A stretch of 64,000 nt of DNA from Thermosulfuriphilus ammonigenes (GCF_011207455.1 NZ_CP048877.1:1542576-1606575), one strand, 5' to 3'. Shown: positions 18,483 to 27,092, numbered from the stretch's first letter. Translations and numbers: made by a program. The notes: generated by a model not told the origin, from the sequence alone.

Positions 18483-18558
18483 TCCCGGGTAGCTCAACCG
18501 GCAGAGCGGGTGGCTGTTAACCACTAGGTTGGGGGTTCGAGTCCCTCCCCGGGAGCCA
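18483..18558 (+). tRNA. tRNA-Asn (anticodon GTT)
   Basis: The cloverleaf can be folded by hand: acceptor TCCCGGG (18483-18489) pairs with CCCGGGA (18548-18554), the D stem is GCTC/GAGC, the anticodon loop CTGTTAA carries GTT, and the T arm has loop TTCGAGT. Discriminator G and an encoded CCA end at 18558. The last eight bases, GGGAGCCA, are the left attachment core of the mobile element, and the tRNA remains complete after integration. Confidence 0.95.
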
Positions 18559-19990
18559 TTTCTTTATTTCGAACTAAATCAGACGGGCAAGAGGAAAAGA
18601 AATTTTGATTCTCTTTTTCTAAACGCCCACCACCCACCCCCACTTGACCAGAACCTTGTTGAGAGTGGTTTAAGTTATTGATCTTTAAAGAATATTTAAA
18701 GTTTACCCTGATTCTCTTTTTGGAATATTTTATTGAGTCAATTCTTTCTCTTATTAAAAGAACCTGCTCGGCTCGGGAGAGGGAGGAGAGGGTACTAAGG
18801 AAGGTTTTAAGTTGGAAAATTAAACCTTGAGGATCAATTTTCAATTGCTCCTTTCTTAGTTCGAATCCAGCCCGGTCGCCCGATACTCTATTTTTTATAA
18901 GGGAATTTCGAACTAACTCATCTGGATTATGATTTAGTCTAAACACAAGATTTTCAATATAAGGCTCATCTCTAGATACTCTTTCTAAATTCTCTAAAAC
19001 AAATTGTTCTAATCTATCAGCATTTACCTGTCTTGTAGTACATACCTGCCAGTCTCTTTTTAGAGTAGAGGTGCACCTATAATAAAAATATCTCCTTCTT
19101 CCTCTTTTTGCTTTTTTGTTTGTATAGGTAGGTGTCATTTTTGATCCGCATTCGTCACAGGTGACTAAACCAGCAAAAAGATAATTTCTAAAGAGCTTCA
19201 TTTTTCTAATTTTCTTTTTGTGTAGTTCTTGGGCTTCGTTGAAGAGAAGTTCACTAATTATAGGCTGGTGCAATCCATTATAAATTTTCCCAGCATATTT
19301 TAACTTTCCGATATAGACAGGATTAGAAAGGATATTTTTAATACTTGTTTTAGTAAAAACTTTGCCATACCTGTTTAAAATGTTTTTCTCTTTTAGTGTG
19401 TTATAAACTTCTGCTACTGAGCCAGTCTCAACATAGGTTTCAAATATCAACTTTACAATCTTAGATTCTTTCTCATCGGGAATAAGTTTTTTATTTAATG
19501 CTTTATATCCAAAGGGAGGAATGCCACCATTCCACAATCCTTTTTCTGCCCGTTGAAGCATTTTATCTTTTGTTCTTTCGCTTGCTAACTCTCTTTCAAA
19601 CTGAGCAAAAGTAAGCATTATATTTCTTAAAAGCCTTCCTGCTGGAGTAGAGGTATCAAATCTTTCTGTGATTGAGATAAAATCAACTTTGTATTTTTCA
19701 AAAATCTCCATTAAGTAGTAGAAATCTTTAGGAGAACGGGTAAGTCTATCAATCTTATAAACTAAGACTATGTTAATTTTGCCTTGTTTAATGTCTTCAA
19801 GTAATTCTTGTAAGGCTGGTCGATTAAGATTTGCTCCAGAAAAACCGGGATCAGAATAAACCTTAAAAACTTTCCAATTATTCTGGCTTTTAATAAAAGC
19901 TTTTATCTTTTCTTCCTGAGCTTCACAGGAGGAAAATTCTTTTTCAGCTTGAGTATCGGTTGATACCCTTGTATAGATTGCACAATTCAT
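18524..19990 (-). CDS. Large serine recombinase (integrase)
   Basis: The 488-residue protein has the resolvase-type catalytic domain with nucleophile Ser10 in AIYTRVST, the conserved YKIDRLTRS and FAQFERELASERT stretches, a recombinase domain with GGIPPFGYK at about residue 155, and a zinc ribbon starting CDECGSKM near residue 275. Large serine recombinases cut attP and attB with a two-base stagger and rejoin them. Residues about 400-480 lie in inverted repeat 1. The last eight residues (GEGLEPPT) are read antisense through the tRNA-Asn gene, so the C-terminus depends on the integration site. The start overlaps the OLD stop (ATGA). Confidence 0.95.
   Translation of the reverse strand: MNCAIYTRVSTDTQAEKEFSSCEAQEEKIKAFIKSQNNWKVFKVYSDPGFSGANLNRPALQELLEDIKQGKINIVLVYKIDRLTRSPKDFYYLMEIFEKYKVDFISITERFDTSTPAGRLLRNIMLTFAQFERELASERTKDKMLQRAEKGLWNGGIPPFGYKALNKKLIPDEKESKIVKLIFETYVETGSVAEVYNTLKEKNILNRYGKVFTKTSIKNILSNPVYIGKLKYAGKIYNGLHQPIISELLFNEAQELHKKKIRKMKLFRNYLFAGLVTCDECGSKMTPTYTNKKAKRGRRRYFYYRCTSTLKRDWQVCTTRQVNADRLEQFVLENLERVSRDEPYIENLVFRLNHNPDELVRNSLIKNRVSGDRAGFELRKEQLKIDPQGLIFQLKTFLSTLSSLSRAEQVLLIRERIDSIKYSKKRIRVNFKYSLKINNLNHSQQGSGQVGVGGGRLEKENQNFFSSCPSDLVRNKEMAPGEGLEPPT
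18551..18558 (+). other. attL core (GGGAGCCA) within tRNA-Asn
   Basis: Left junction: ...CCCC-GGGAGCCA-TTTCTT. The core is the tRNA 3' end including CCA. Comparison with the other two copies shows that only these eight bases are common to the tRNA side and the right flank. Confidence 0.85.
18551..18793 (+). repeat. Inverted repeat 1, left copy
   Basis: These 243 bases are repeated without a visible mismatch, in reverse orientation, at 22257-22499. The segment starts at the tRNA/attachment core and covers the 3' coding part of the recombinase gene (from about codon 400). Identity stops at 18794, inside the recombinase gene. Confidence 0.95.
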
Positions 19991-22005
19991 AGCTGTAAAG
20001 CTTGTTTTAAAGAATTAAAAAGAGAGTCCCATTTGGAAAGATTTTGTTTATTAATTTCAGTCTCTGGAAGGATAGAGATTAACGCTTTAGCTACTTTAAT
20101 TTTATCTATTTTTCCTGATTGTCCAATTTTTTTCTTTCTAAAGTATTTCTTTAAGCCGCTAAAGTTAGGTCTTTCTAAGTCTGAAGCTTCTATTTTTTCT
20201 TTGTTAAGTTTCTCTTTAAATATTTTTTTATACGCTATATTTACAGCCTGAAGATATAATTCGAAATCAATTAGGTCTTCTATTTCGGCATCTTCTCCCG
20301 GGTTTTCAGTAATTTTATCAAGGGTCAAGATCAGATTTTCTTCTATTTCAAATTTTTCTATTAATTCTTTTTTGATTTTTCTTCCTTCACTATCATGATC
20401 TAATAGCACAACAAAATTTAAGTTTTCTTTACTTAGAAGAGTAGAGAAATAAGGCATTTTTTCAGCACCACCAACAGGGATGATAGAAATTTCTCTATTA
20501 TCTAACTCTATATGATTTAATCCTTCTTCTTTACATATTTTTGAAAATGCTTCTAATATCAAAAAATCAGAAAATCCTTCTACTAAAATGTTTTTCTTAG
20601 TAGTAAATAAAGAATCTCCAATTGTCATTCCTATAGAAGCTCTGATAGGTTCTAGTGCATCATATTTGCTAATATAAAATTTTTCCTCTATTTTGGTTCC
20701 TATTCGGTCCTTTTCTTTACTTACAATTCTAACTCTCTGCAAATTTTTTCTATCTATTAAAAAGGGAGAATGGGTAGTGAAAATTATTTGATTGTGTTTA
20801 GAAATTTTTTCTAGTGTGTTTAATAAATCTCTCTGTCCTGAAGGATGTAAATATACACCAGGATCGTCAAGGAGAATAACTGTATTCTTGAGCTCACCTT
20901 TAGACCCTGCTGTAAAATTGATATAAAAAGAAAGGAACCATTGGAAACCTTGACTTCTTCTAGTTGGTGGATCTAAGGCTCCTACTTCATCCTCAATATA
21001 AACTATAATTTCCCCACTATCTAGTCTCAGTTTTATGTTTACTTTTTCTTGTTTCCATGATTCGTTTATATATCCAGTTATAGTAGCAGAAGCTTCGCTT
21101 TCTGCAGCTAGCCTCTCATAATGATCTACATCTTTTAATCGTTCCACATCTAACCCTGCAAGTTTTAATAGATTATTAAGGGTTTTGTATTTCTCCCTCT
21201 CTTCTAAAAATTCATCTATTCTTACCGTATCAGTAAGTTCTTCCATTGTGTTGAAATAGATAAATTGAGGTGTTATTTTTAAAATTTTGTCGATTATACT
21301 ATCTTCTCCTGCTAAGATTTTTTTGAATTCTAATTTATATTGGTCAAGTTTTTTTATAAATGATTCAATATCATTTTGAATATAAGTATCTTGGTTTGGG
21401 AGACTTCTTAATTGGGTGTAGAAGGAGCTAAATGTTGTATCGATATTTGGGTCTTCTTGTGGACTATAGGACTCAATCTGTGATAATATTTGCTCATACT
21501 GTTGTTTGGCAGAGGAGAAAGGAGAATATCTTTGAGCGTGTGAATCAAGTTTTTCTTTAAAGGCAGTAATTTCGTTCTTAAAATCAATTGCAATTTTATT
21601 AAAACTCTCTTCTTCTATTTTTTCTAAATCAACATTATCTATTTCCACTTCGTAGGTATTATCAAAAAATTTGGTAATTTTAATAGTGTTTATTTTAGTA
21701 AGCTGGGAGTGAATTTCTTTTAATTTTTCCTTATCTTCTTTTTCGATTTCAAACCAAATAGTTATAATAGGAACATCTTCTTTTTCTATCTCCCCTGACT
21801 CTAATTTTTTCTTTGTCGCAGAATAAATACACAAGTCGCTATCAGTATATTCATAATCACCATTGAAAGATTCTAATGCTTTAAGAATATTAGTCTTGCC
21901 AGACTCATTTTTGCCTATTAAGACCGTAATTTCAGGCTCTAAATTAACCTCGCCCGAATTTTTAATTGATCTGAAGTCTTGTATGATAAATTTTTTTATT
22001 CTCAT
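19987..22005 (-). CDS. OLD-family ATP-dependent endonuclease
   Basis: An AAA/ABC-type ATPase domain opens with RIKKFIIQDFRSIKN and Walker A GKNESGKT at residues 31-38; the signature and Walker B region ILLDDPGVYLHPSGQ is near residue 370. A C-terminal TOPRIM nuclease domain has the Glu in LVEGFSDFLILE (about residue 472) and the DxD in LLDHDSEGRK (about 533). OLD proteins are nucleases, several with anti-phage function; no UvrD-like partner (as in Gabija) is encoded beside it. It overlaps the HTH gene before it and the recombinase after it by four bases each, so the three proteins are translationally coupled. Length of 672 residues is usual for the class. Confidence 0.92.
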   Translation of the reverse strand: MRIKKFIIQDFRSIKNSGEVNLEPEITVLIGKNESGKTNILKALESFNGDYEYTDSDLCIYSATKKKLESGEIEKEDVPIITIWFEIEKEDKEKLKEIHSQLTKINTIKITKFFDNTYEVEIDNVDLEKIEEESFNKIAIDFKNEITAFKEKLDSHAQRYSPFSSAKQQYEQILSQIESYSPQEDPNIDTTFSSFYTQLRSLPNQDTYIQNDIESFIKKLDQYKLEFKKILAGEDSIIDKILKITPQFIYFNTMEELTDTVRIDEFLEEREKYKTLNNLLKLAGLDVERLKDVDHYERLAAESEASATITGYINESWKQEKVNIKLRLDSGEIIVYIEDEVGALDPPTRRSQGFQWFLSFYINFTAGSKGELKNTVILLDDPGVYLHPSGQRDLLNTLEKISKHNQIIFTTHSPFLIDRKNLQRVRIVSKEKDRIGTKIEEKFYISKYDALEPIRASIGMTIGDSLFTTKKNILVEGFSDFLILEAFSKICKEEGLNHIELDNREISIIPVGGAEKMPYFSTLLSKENLNFVVLLDHDSEGRKIKKELIEKFEIEENLILTLDKITENPGEDAEIEDLIDFELYLQAVNIAYKKIFKEKLNKEKIEASDLERPNFSGLKKYFRKKKIGQSGKIDKIKVAKALISILPETEINKQNLSKWDSLFNSLKQALQL

Positions 22006-22208
22006 TTTTTCTCCTTGGGTAAATTATAAGATCTTTGAGTAAGCCACCTATCGATATCCTCTTTCCTAAATCTCCATTTCTTACCAGCCTTTAAAGCGGG
22101 TATTTTCCCTTTTTGTGCCATCTTATAGATAGTATGGACACTAAGCCTTAAATATTCAGCTACTTCTTCTAAAGTCATTAGCTTTTCTGGTATCTTTTCG
22201 TCTTTCAT
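22002..22208 (-). CDS. Excisionase-like HTH DNA-binding protein (OLD/recombinase operon)
   Basis: A short MerR-like winged helix-turn-helix of the excisionase type: MTLEEVAEYLRLSVHTIYKMA, then KGKIPALKAGKKWRFRKEDIDRWL. Such proteins bind DNA as directionality factors or as transcription regulators. The promoter at 22219-22247 puts the transcript start almost at the ATG of 22208, so the mRNA may be leaderless; an upstream in-frame codon at 22247 would lie inside the promoter. The stop overlaps the OLD start. It is a paralogue of the HTH at 27093. Confidence 0.85.
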   Translation of the reverse strand: MKDEKIPEKLMTLEEVAEYLRLSVHTIYKMAQKGKIPALKAGKKWRFRKEDIDRWLTQRSYNLPKEKK

Positions 22209-22218
22209 AGTATTTAAT

Positions 22219-22247
22219 AGTATAGCTAAGTATTTCTTAAAAGTCAA
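22219..22247 (-). promoter_or_regulatory. Sigma-70-type promoter of HTH-OLD-recombinase operon
   Basis: On the minus strand TTGACT (22247-22242) and TATACT (22224-22219) are separated by 17 bases. The site lies between the edge of inverted repeat 1 and the HTH start, so it belongs to the unique arm and would flip with it. Confidence 0.7.
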
Positions 22248-22256
22248 ATAAAGAAC

Positions 22257-22499
22257 ACCCTCTCCTCCCTCTCCCGAGCCGAGCAGGTTCTTTTAATAAG
22301 AGAAAGAATTGACTCAATAAAATATTCCAAAAAGAGAATCAGGGTAAACTTTAAATATTCTTTAAAGATCAATAACTTAAACCACTCTCAACAAGGTTCT
22401 GGTCAAGTGGGGGTGGGTGGTGGGCGTTTAGAAAAAGAGAATCAAAATTTCTTTTCCTCTTGCCCGTCTGATTTAGTTCGAAATAAAGAAATGGCTCCC
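22257..22499 (-). repeat. Inverted repeat 1, right copy
   Basis: Reverse complement of 18551-18793. Its inner edge at 22257 lies ten bases upstream of the -35 box of the HTH-OLD-recombinase operon. Its outer edge, the core TGGCTCCC, is shared with inverted repeat 2. Confidence 0.95.
22492..22499 (-). other. Internal attP core, inverted
   Basis: On the minus strand the context is GGATG-GGGAGCCA-TTTCTT, that is, the right end of the element joined through the core to its left end. This is the junction expected in an excised circle, present here inside the integrated element in reverse orientation. Confidence 0.85.
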
Positions 22500-22794
22500 C
22501 ATCCTTCCATTCTTCTAATCATTCCTTTTGACTTCCCCAATGAGATTCACGGATGTAAAAGAAAGAATCTTTAAGTAAAGTTTTACCCCACCACCCCGCG
22601 CTCTCGGTGCTCGGGCTTCAGTACTTTCGGGCTTCCGTAGTCTGTGTTCTGAGTCTGCTTCCACCTTTGGGATACCTGTTTTTGGGAGTTTCTTTTATGT
22701 GGGGCTTTAGCCGGAAATAGAAGCAAAAAGAACAAAAATCTCTAAAGAAAAAGGTATTATCGGAATTCTTTCTTGAACATAAATCCCGTATAGC

Positions 22795-22823
22795 TTGACT
22801 TTTGCTTAATTTTTCCATATAAT
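22795..22823 (+). promoter_or_regulatory. Promoter in inverted repeat 2, left copy
   Basis: TTGACT (22795-22800), a 17-base spacer and TATAAT (22818-22823). It points at the truncated HTH copy and then into the 3' end of the restriction-modification gene in antisense. Confidence 0.75.
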
Positions 22824-22892
22824 TATGGACGCTGTTGAACTTTAGTGTATTTAAATAGACTTAGCATTACAAAACTTGGAGGCTTAAAGGAA

Positions 22893-23057
22893 ATGACCAA
22901 TAAAGAAGAAAAATTGATGACCGTAAAAGAGGTGGCAGAATATTTAAGGCTTGATGAACATACAGTTTACAGAATGGCAAGAAAAGGAGAAATCCCAGCC
23001 TTTAAAATCGCTGGTCAGTGGAAATATATTTTTAATTGTTATCAAAAAATTGCTTAA
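22893..23057 (+). pseudogene. Truncated copy of excisionase-like HTH gene
   Basis: The first 43 codons equal those of the gene at 27287-27093 (MTNKEEKLMTVKEVAEYLRL...). Past the repeat edge at 23021 the frame reads into unrelated DNA, replacing RFKKELLEKW with KYIFNCYQKIA and stopping at 23057. The recognition helix is kept but the wing is damaged. Its end overlaps the convergent restriction-modification gene by 26 bases. Confidence 0.8.
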
Positions 23058-26000
23058 TAATCTTTATATCTTCTTCTTCCAATCCATATAGGTGATAAAC
23101 AATTCGATCAATAAGTTTGTCCGTTTCGGCTATGCGATTTTCACAATTTCTTAGAATATTTAAAGCGATTTCTTTTTTGAGATCTTCTGAGGCAGAATCT
23201 TCCCAATGAGGATGTTTTTCTAATAACTTTATTAGCTGTATCATCTTATCAGAGCCATGTTCAAGTTTTCCATCTATGAAAAGTTGAAGCAGATATTTAT
23301 TCTGATTGAATTCTATCATCTTCTCAGCTAAATAAGCAAGAAAATCGTGGAGAACAGCAGAGTTCGAGGGGAGGGATTGTATCTTTTCGTGTAACTCTAC
23401 AAATTCATCGTTTTCGTATTTGTGTTTAAGTATGCTTAATTTTTTATCATCACGGGTAGTAAAATCTATTTTGGGAAGAGGCAATGAATCTACTTCATAA
23501 CTGTTCACATGATTAGTGGTGCTGGTAAGCCTAAATAGCCATTCCAGTAAATTAGAGTTTAATATAGCAAGGATAAAATTCAAAGAAAACTTTTGGGGAT
23601 TAACAATATAGTTTATCGTATCAGCACAAAAACTTCCTTTTGGTATTAAAGTAGCAATTATTCGTCTCCAATTGTCAAGTGCTGCTCCTCTTTGATAACC
23701 TATTCTTTCGTAACGATAGTCAAATCCTTTAGAATCATTTCCTCTAAATGACGACAGAAAATCTTTCCACCGTATATAATAGTAGCCACCTTGTTTGGGT
23801 GCATGTATCAGATATCTATCAATATATGCTCCCCTTAAAACTTCCTTATATTCATTTCCAATTTTTTTCTGCGGTTTCTGGAAATGTTTAATGAACCTCC
23901 GATGGGTAGAAACATTTACTTCTCCTTGCTTTGAAATGGCAAAGTTTTCAAGAGCAATTCCGGACGATCGGACTTTAATAGCAATTTCTATTTCTTTATT
24001 GGTAGTCAATGGTTTTGTTGGAAATCTTAGTAATTGTGGATCAAAAACTTTTATTTCTTCAGCTGACATAAAAATAATTGGTGTTGAGGTTTCAATATAC
24101 TTATAGGGATGGATTCTAATTTTAAACTTCGCTTTAGGATTTGCGATATGGGCTTTATTCCCTACATACACACATACCGGAAGCTTTGCTTCTTTAAAAA
24201 CTCTAAGATCTGGATTATCTTTATGAGGGAATGCCTCTATACTTACAAAGTTAAATCTTTTTAACATAAACTTTCTCAATTTTTGACTGTGTTTATCGCC
24301 TAATATTCCTAATGGAACAATGAAACTATGGAATCCCCCTTCCCTTGTAAGAAACTTTAAGCTTAAAGATATAAACAGTCTAAAATAATTTATTTTTTGC
24401 CCAATAGATGGATGAAACAGCTTATTGTTTTCGTAAAATGTTTTTTCTGCTTCTACATCTTCTTTGCTACGATTCTGTTCTTTTGCGGAAATAATATCAT
24501 ACGGAGGATTTCCAATCACAACATCAAAACCGCCGTTTGCTTTTTTCCTCCCCTTTTCATACCACACTTCTGGAAATTCCAGTTTCCAGTGAAAGAATCG
24601 TTTATTTTGGGCAAGATTAAGAGCTGTATCTATTAAATTTTGTTCCTCTTGTGTTAGATCTACTTTTCCAGAAATAACATCTAAAGGATCTCCTTTCGTC
24701 CCATCAAGCAAACTCAAGGGCGATTTATACTTTTTAAGATCAGATTTTTTCTTTGGTCTTAAGAAAAACTCAGCGGTATAAACATTTAAAAGCTTTTTAT
24801 ATGGTTCAAGTTGCTTAACAATATTATCGTAGATTTTCGCGCTTTCTTCTACTTCTGATATGTCAGCATCGGTGATCTCCTGAAGCTTTTCAATCATTGC
24901 AACGGCATTCATAAGCCCTGCGTATTTTGAGCCAAAGAGTGGGCTTTTCTCAAATATTTTGTCAAAGTCTTCTGGATTTGCACCGATAAGAGAATTACCA
25001 CATTTCAAATGGTGGTCTAAAAACGAAAGGGGAGCACCTATAGTGAAGGTATGAAGCCATAAAGAGACTTTCGCAAGTTCAACTGCAAGTGGATTTACAT
25101 CAACCCCATAAATACATCGTTTTAAAATAATTCTTTTGATTAAATTCTTATCTTCGAGTTGCGTTTCATCAATTATGTAACCCTCTTTTTTTGCTTTCTC
25201 TAAAATACGTATTCTTATATTTTCCAACTTTTCTATCAGAGGACTGCGATAAATTTCTTTTCCAAAGTAACTTTTATTAGAAGTTTCTGCCAGTATTTCA
25301 AGTATTCTGTCCGAAAGATAGTCAACAGCACCGACAAGGAAATGCCCGCTTCCCATAGCTGGGTCAAGAATTTTGAGTTTTAATACTGATTCAGCCGGGT
25401 CTTTTAATGTTAAAAGTGCATTCCTATAAGCATTGAGGTTCTTTTCGCTTATGATTCTTCCCCTATCGTCATAAGTCTTGGGGTCAAAAGGAATGTTGAA
25501 TTCTATTATTAATTTTTGCAATTCACTTTTGTTTTTAGTTTTTAATAGATCTTTCCACTCCTCAAATTCTCTCAATTTTTCTTGTATAAGAGGCTCGATA
25601 GAGTTTTTGACAATATATTGAACTATATAATCTGGTGTGTAGTAAGAACCCGTAGCTTTTCGCTCAGACTTATCGTTCGTTAAATATAATTCCCCTTTCT
25701 TTATTTTTGCTTCTTTTTCATTTTTAACTGGATGATAAATTTCTTTTCCTTTTTCTTTTTTCACGCCAAGGTGAGTTTCAGCGATTTTTAACTTAAACTC
25801 TAATAGCCCTTCATAAATACTCCCTAATTGTCTAACCGAAAGGTCTCTATAATTTATTCTTTTTGGCGGAGTTACTGTGTAGTCTCTGCTTAATTTATCG
25901 ATAGCCGGTACCAGAAACTTATCTGGGACCGAGTAATTTTCTAAAAATGGATGTTTTTGAGGGTCAAAGAGTCCTCCGTTATAAGGTGGAATTCCTAAAC

Positions 26001-27078
26001 TTTTATCTCCATTATTTATGATTCTGAAAAGGTTTTTTATTCTATCCCAATAGAAAGATGCTATTTCACTTAGACTTTCTTTCTTGTCAATCTTTTCAGC
26101 TATTTCGTCTCGAATTTTGCTGAGCGAATAATTTCTGTAACTATTGTTTCTTATAGGAAGAAGATCTCTATCTTCAGCATAAAAAATAAAAAGTAATCTG
26201 TATAGCAGAACCAATGTGTTATCATAGATTTCCTGTAAAAGAGAATCATCGTTTCTACCCTTTGCTTTAGCAACCTTCAAAAAACCTTTAGCTATATCAG
26301 GGAAGATTTCATAAAATATTTTTTCTTTAAGATCTTCTGATACCCTTTCTTCCCAACGTTTCCCCTCTTCGAGAGCTATTTCTAGAAAAGTTCTGTGAGG
26401 TCTCCAATTGGTGGGAATGAAAGCCTCTTTTCTAAAAAGAAGATAAAAAAGCTTGAATTTTTCTCTTTTGTCTTGGACGCTCTCAAATAGAGAAGCTTCC
26501 TCCAAAATTTCGCTTAGGTTAAATTCAATATATCCTTCTGCTCTGGAAGGGGCTCGATGATAATATAATCTCCAAATTTCTCCGTTTGTCAGAATCCCCC
26601 ACACTATATGCCCGTTAGATGCTGGGTCAACCGCTGAAAGGTATCTTAAAATTTGGTTAGATGGAATATAAGGATCGATAGGATCGGTTCTGTCTCCTCT
26701 ATCTAGATGTCTTTTCCATCTTTTTCCCTCTAAAATGCAGATTCCCTTATTCCAAGGCTTACGATTGCTTGGTTCTCTATCAAAGTCTTCTTTAGATTTT
26801 TCATCAGGAAATAGAACAAAATCTGGAACATCTTGCCTGCCCTTTCTGGAGGGAGATTTTTGCCTCGACCACTGAAAACCAAGAAGTTCTATGATAGGGC
26901 GAATTAAACCATCTTCGGTATCTGCTTCATCTGGTTTTTTTCTTTTGCTAAAATGTTTAAAAATTTGCTTTGCCTTTGAATAAAAGTTTTCCAGCTCCTG
27001 TTCAGAACATTTTTTCCAGTCTTCGGTGAACTTTATTCCTTCTACTAAAAAATAATTACTAAAAAGGCTCCCTTTCAT
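23032..27078 (-). CDS. Type IIG (Eco57I-like) restriction-modification enzyme
   Basis: A single 1348-residue polypeptide joins a nuclease, an adenine methyltransferase and a target recognition region. The N-terminal PD-ExK nuclease is seen as Asp86 in VPDFVLFP and E117-x-K119 in ILEGK. The methyltransferase has motif I DPAMGSGHFLVG at about residue 573, YGVDVNPLAVELAK, and catalytic NPPY at about 856. The rest is a TaqI/Eco57I-like C-terminal specificity domain. Such enzymes methylate one strand of an asymmetric site and cut unmodified DNA nearby. No separate specificity or restriction gene accompanies it. It follows an HTH gene by 14 bases, and its low G+C content fits recent transfer. Confidence 0.93.
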   Translation of the reverse strand: MKGSLFSNYFLVEGIKFTEDWKKCSEQELENFYSKAKQIFKHFSKRKKPDEADTEDGLIRPIIELLGFQWSRQKSPSRKGRQDVPDFVLFPDEKSKEDFDREPSNRKPWNKGICILEGKRWKRHLDRGDRTDPIDPYIPSNQILRYLSAVDPASNGHIVWGILTNGEIWRLYYHRAPSRAEGYIEFNLSEILEEASLFESVQDKREKFKLFYLLFRKEAFIPTNWRPHRTFLEIALEEGKRWEERVSEDLKEKIFYEIFPDIAKGFLKVAKAKGRNDDSLLQEIYDNTLVLLYRLLFIFYAEDRDLLPIRNNSYRNYSLSKIRDEIAEKIDKKESLSEIASFYWDRIKNLFRIINNGDKSLGIPPYNGGLFDPQKHPFLENYSVPDKFLVPAIDKLSRDYTVTPPKRINYRDLSVRQLGSIYEGLLEFKLKIAETHLGVKKEKGKEIYHPVKNEKEAKIKKGELYLTNDKSERKATGSYYTPDYIVQYIVKNSIEPLIQEKLREFEEWKDLLKTKNKSELQKLIIEFNIPFDPKTYDDRGRIISEKNLNAYRNALLTLKDPAESVLKLKILDPAMGSGHFLVGAVDYLSDRILEILAETSNKSYFGKEIYRSPLIEKLENIRIRILEKAKKEGYIIDETQLEDKNLIKRIILKRCIYGVDVNPLAVELAKVSLWLHTFTIGAPLSFLDHHLKCGNSLIGANPEDFDKIFEKSPLFGSKYAGLMNAVAMIEKLQEITDADISEVEESAKIYDNIVKQLEPYKKLLNVYTAEFFLRPKKKSDLKKYKSPLSLLDGTKGDPLDVISGKVDLTQEEQNLIDTALNLAQNKRFFHWKLEFPEVWYEKGRKKANGGFDVVIGNPPYDIISAKEQNRSKEDVEAEKTFYENNKLFHPSIGQKINYFRLFISLSLKFLTREGGFHSFIVPLGILGDKHSQKLRKFMLKRFNFVSIEAFPHKDNPDLRVFKEAKLPVCVYVGNKAHIANPKAKFKIRIHPYKYIETSTPIIFMSAEEIKVFDPQLLRFPTKPLTTNKEIEIAIKVRSSGIALENFAISKQGEVNVSTHRRFIKHFQKPQKKIGNEYKEVLRGAYIDRYLIHAPKQGGYYYIRWKDFLSSFRGNDSKGFDYRYERIGYQRGAALDNWRRIIATLIPKGSFCADTINYIVNPQKFSLNFILAILNSNLLEWLFRLTSTTNHVNSYEVDSLPLPKIDFTTRDDKKLSILKHKYENDEFVELHEKIQSLPSNSAVLHDFLAYLAEKMIEFNQNKYLLQLFIDGKLEHGSDKMIQLIKLLEKHPHWEDSASEDLKKEIALNILRNCENRIAETDKLIDRIVYHLYGLEEEDIKIIKQFFDNN

Positions 27079-27092
27079 CGTTTTGACCCTTC

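Larger units (their letters stand above)
22257..22574 (+). pseudogene. Duplicated 3' end of the serine recombinase gene
   Basis: On the plus strand the frame encodes the same residues as recombinase 400-480 (ending KEMAP). It then runs through the core into inverted repeat 2, adding 24 residues (HPSILLIIPFDF...KRKNL) before a stop at 22572-22574. There is no start or catalytic domain. This is the C-terminus that the recombinase gene would have in the circular form. Confidence 0.85.
22492..23021 (+). repeat. Inverted repeat 2, left copy
   Basis: These 530 bases recur in reverse orientation at 27159-27688 with no mismatch that I can find. The segment contains the attachment core, about 390 bases without a convincing gene apart from the recombinase tail to 22574, a strong promoter (22795-22823) and the first 43 codons of an HTH gene. 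Identity ends at 23021, eleven bases before the restriction-modification stop codon. Confidence 0.95.

Noticed and set aside
22618-22818. 66-residue frame, identical copy at 27362-27562
   Set aside because: It exists twice only because it lies in inverted repeat 2. It runs over the strong promoter on the opposite strand, has no good ribosome binding site and low-complexity aromatic content. I treat it as non-coding.
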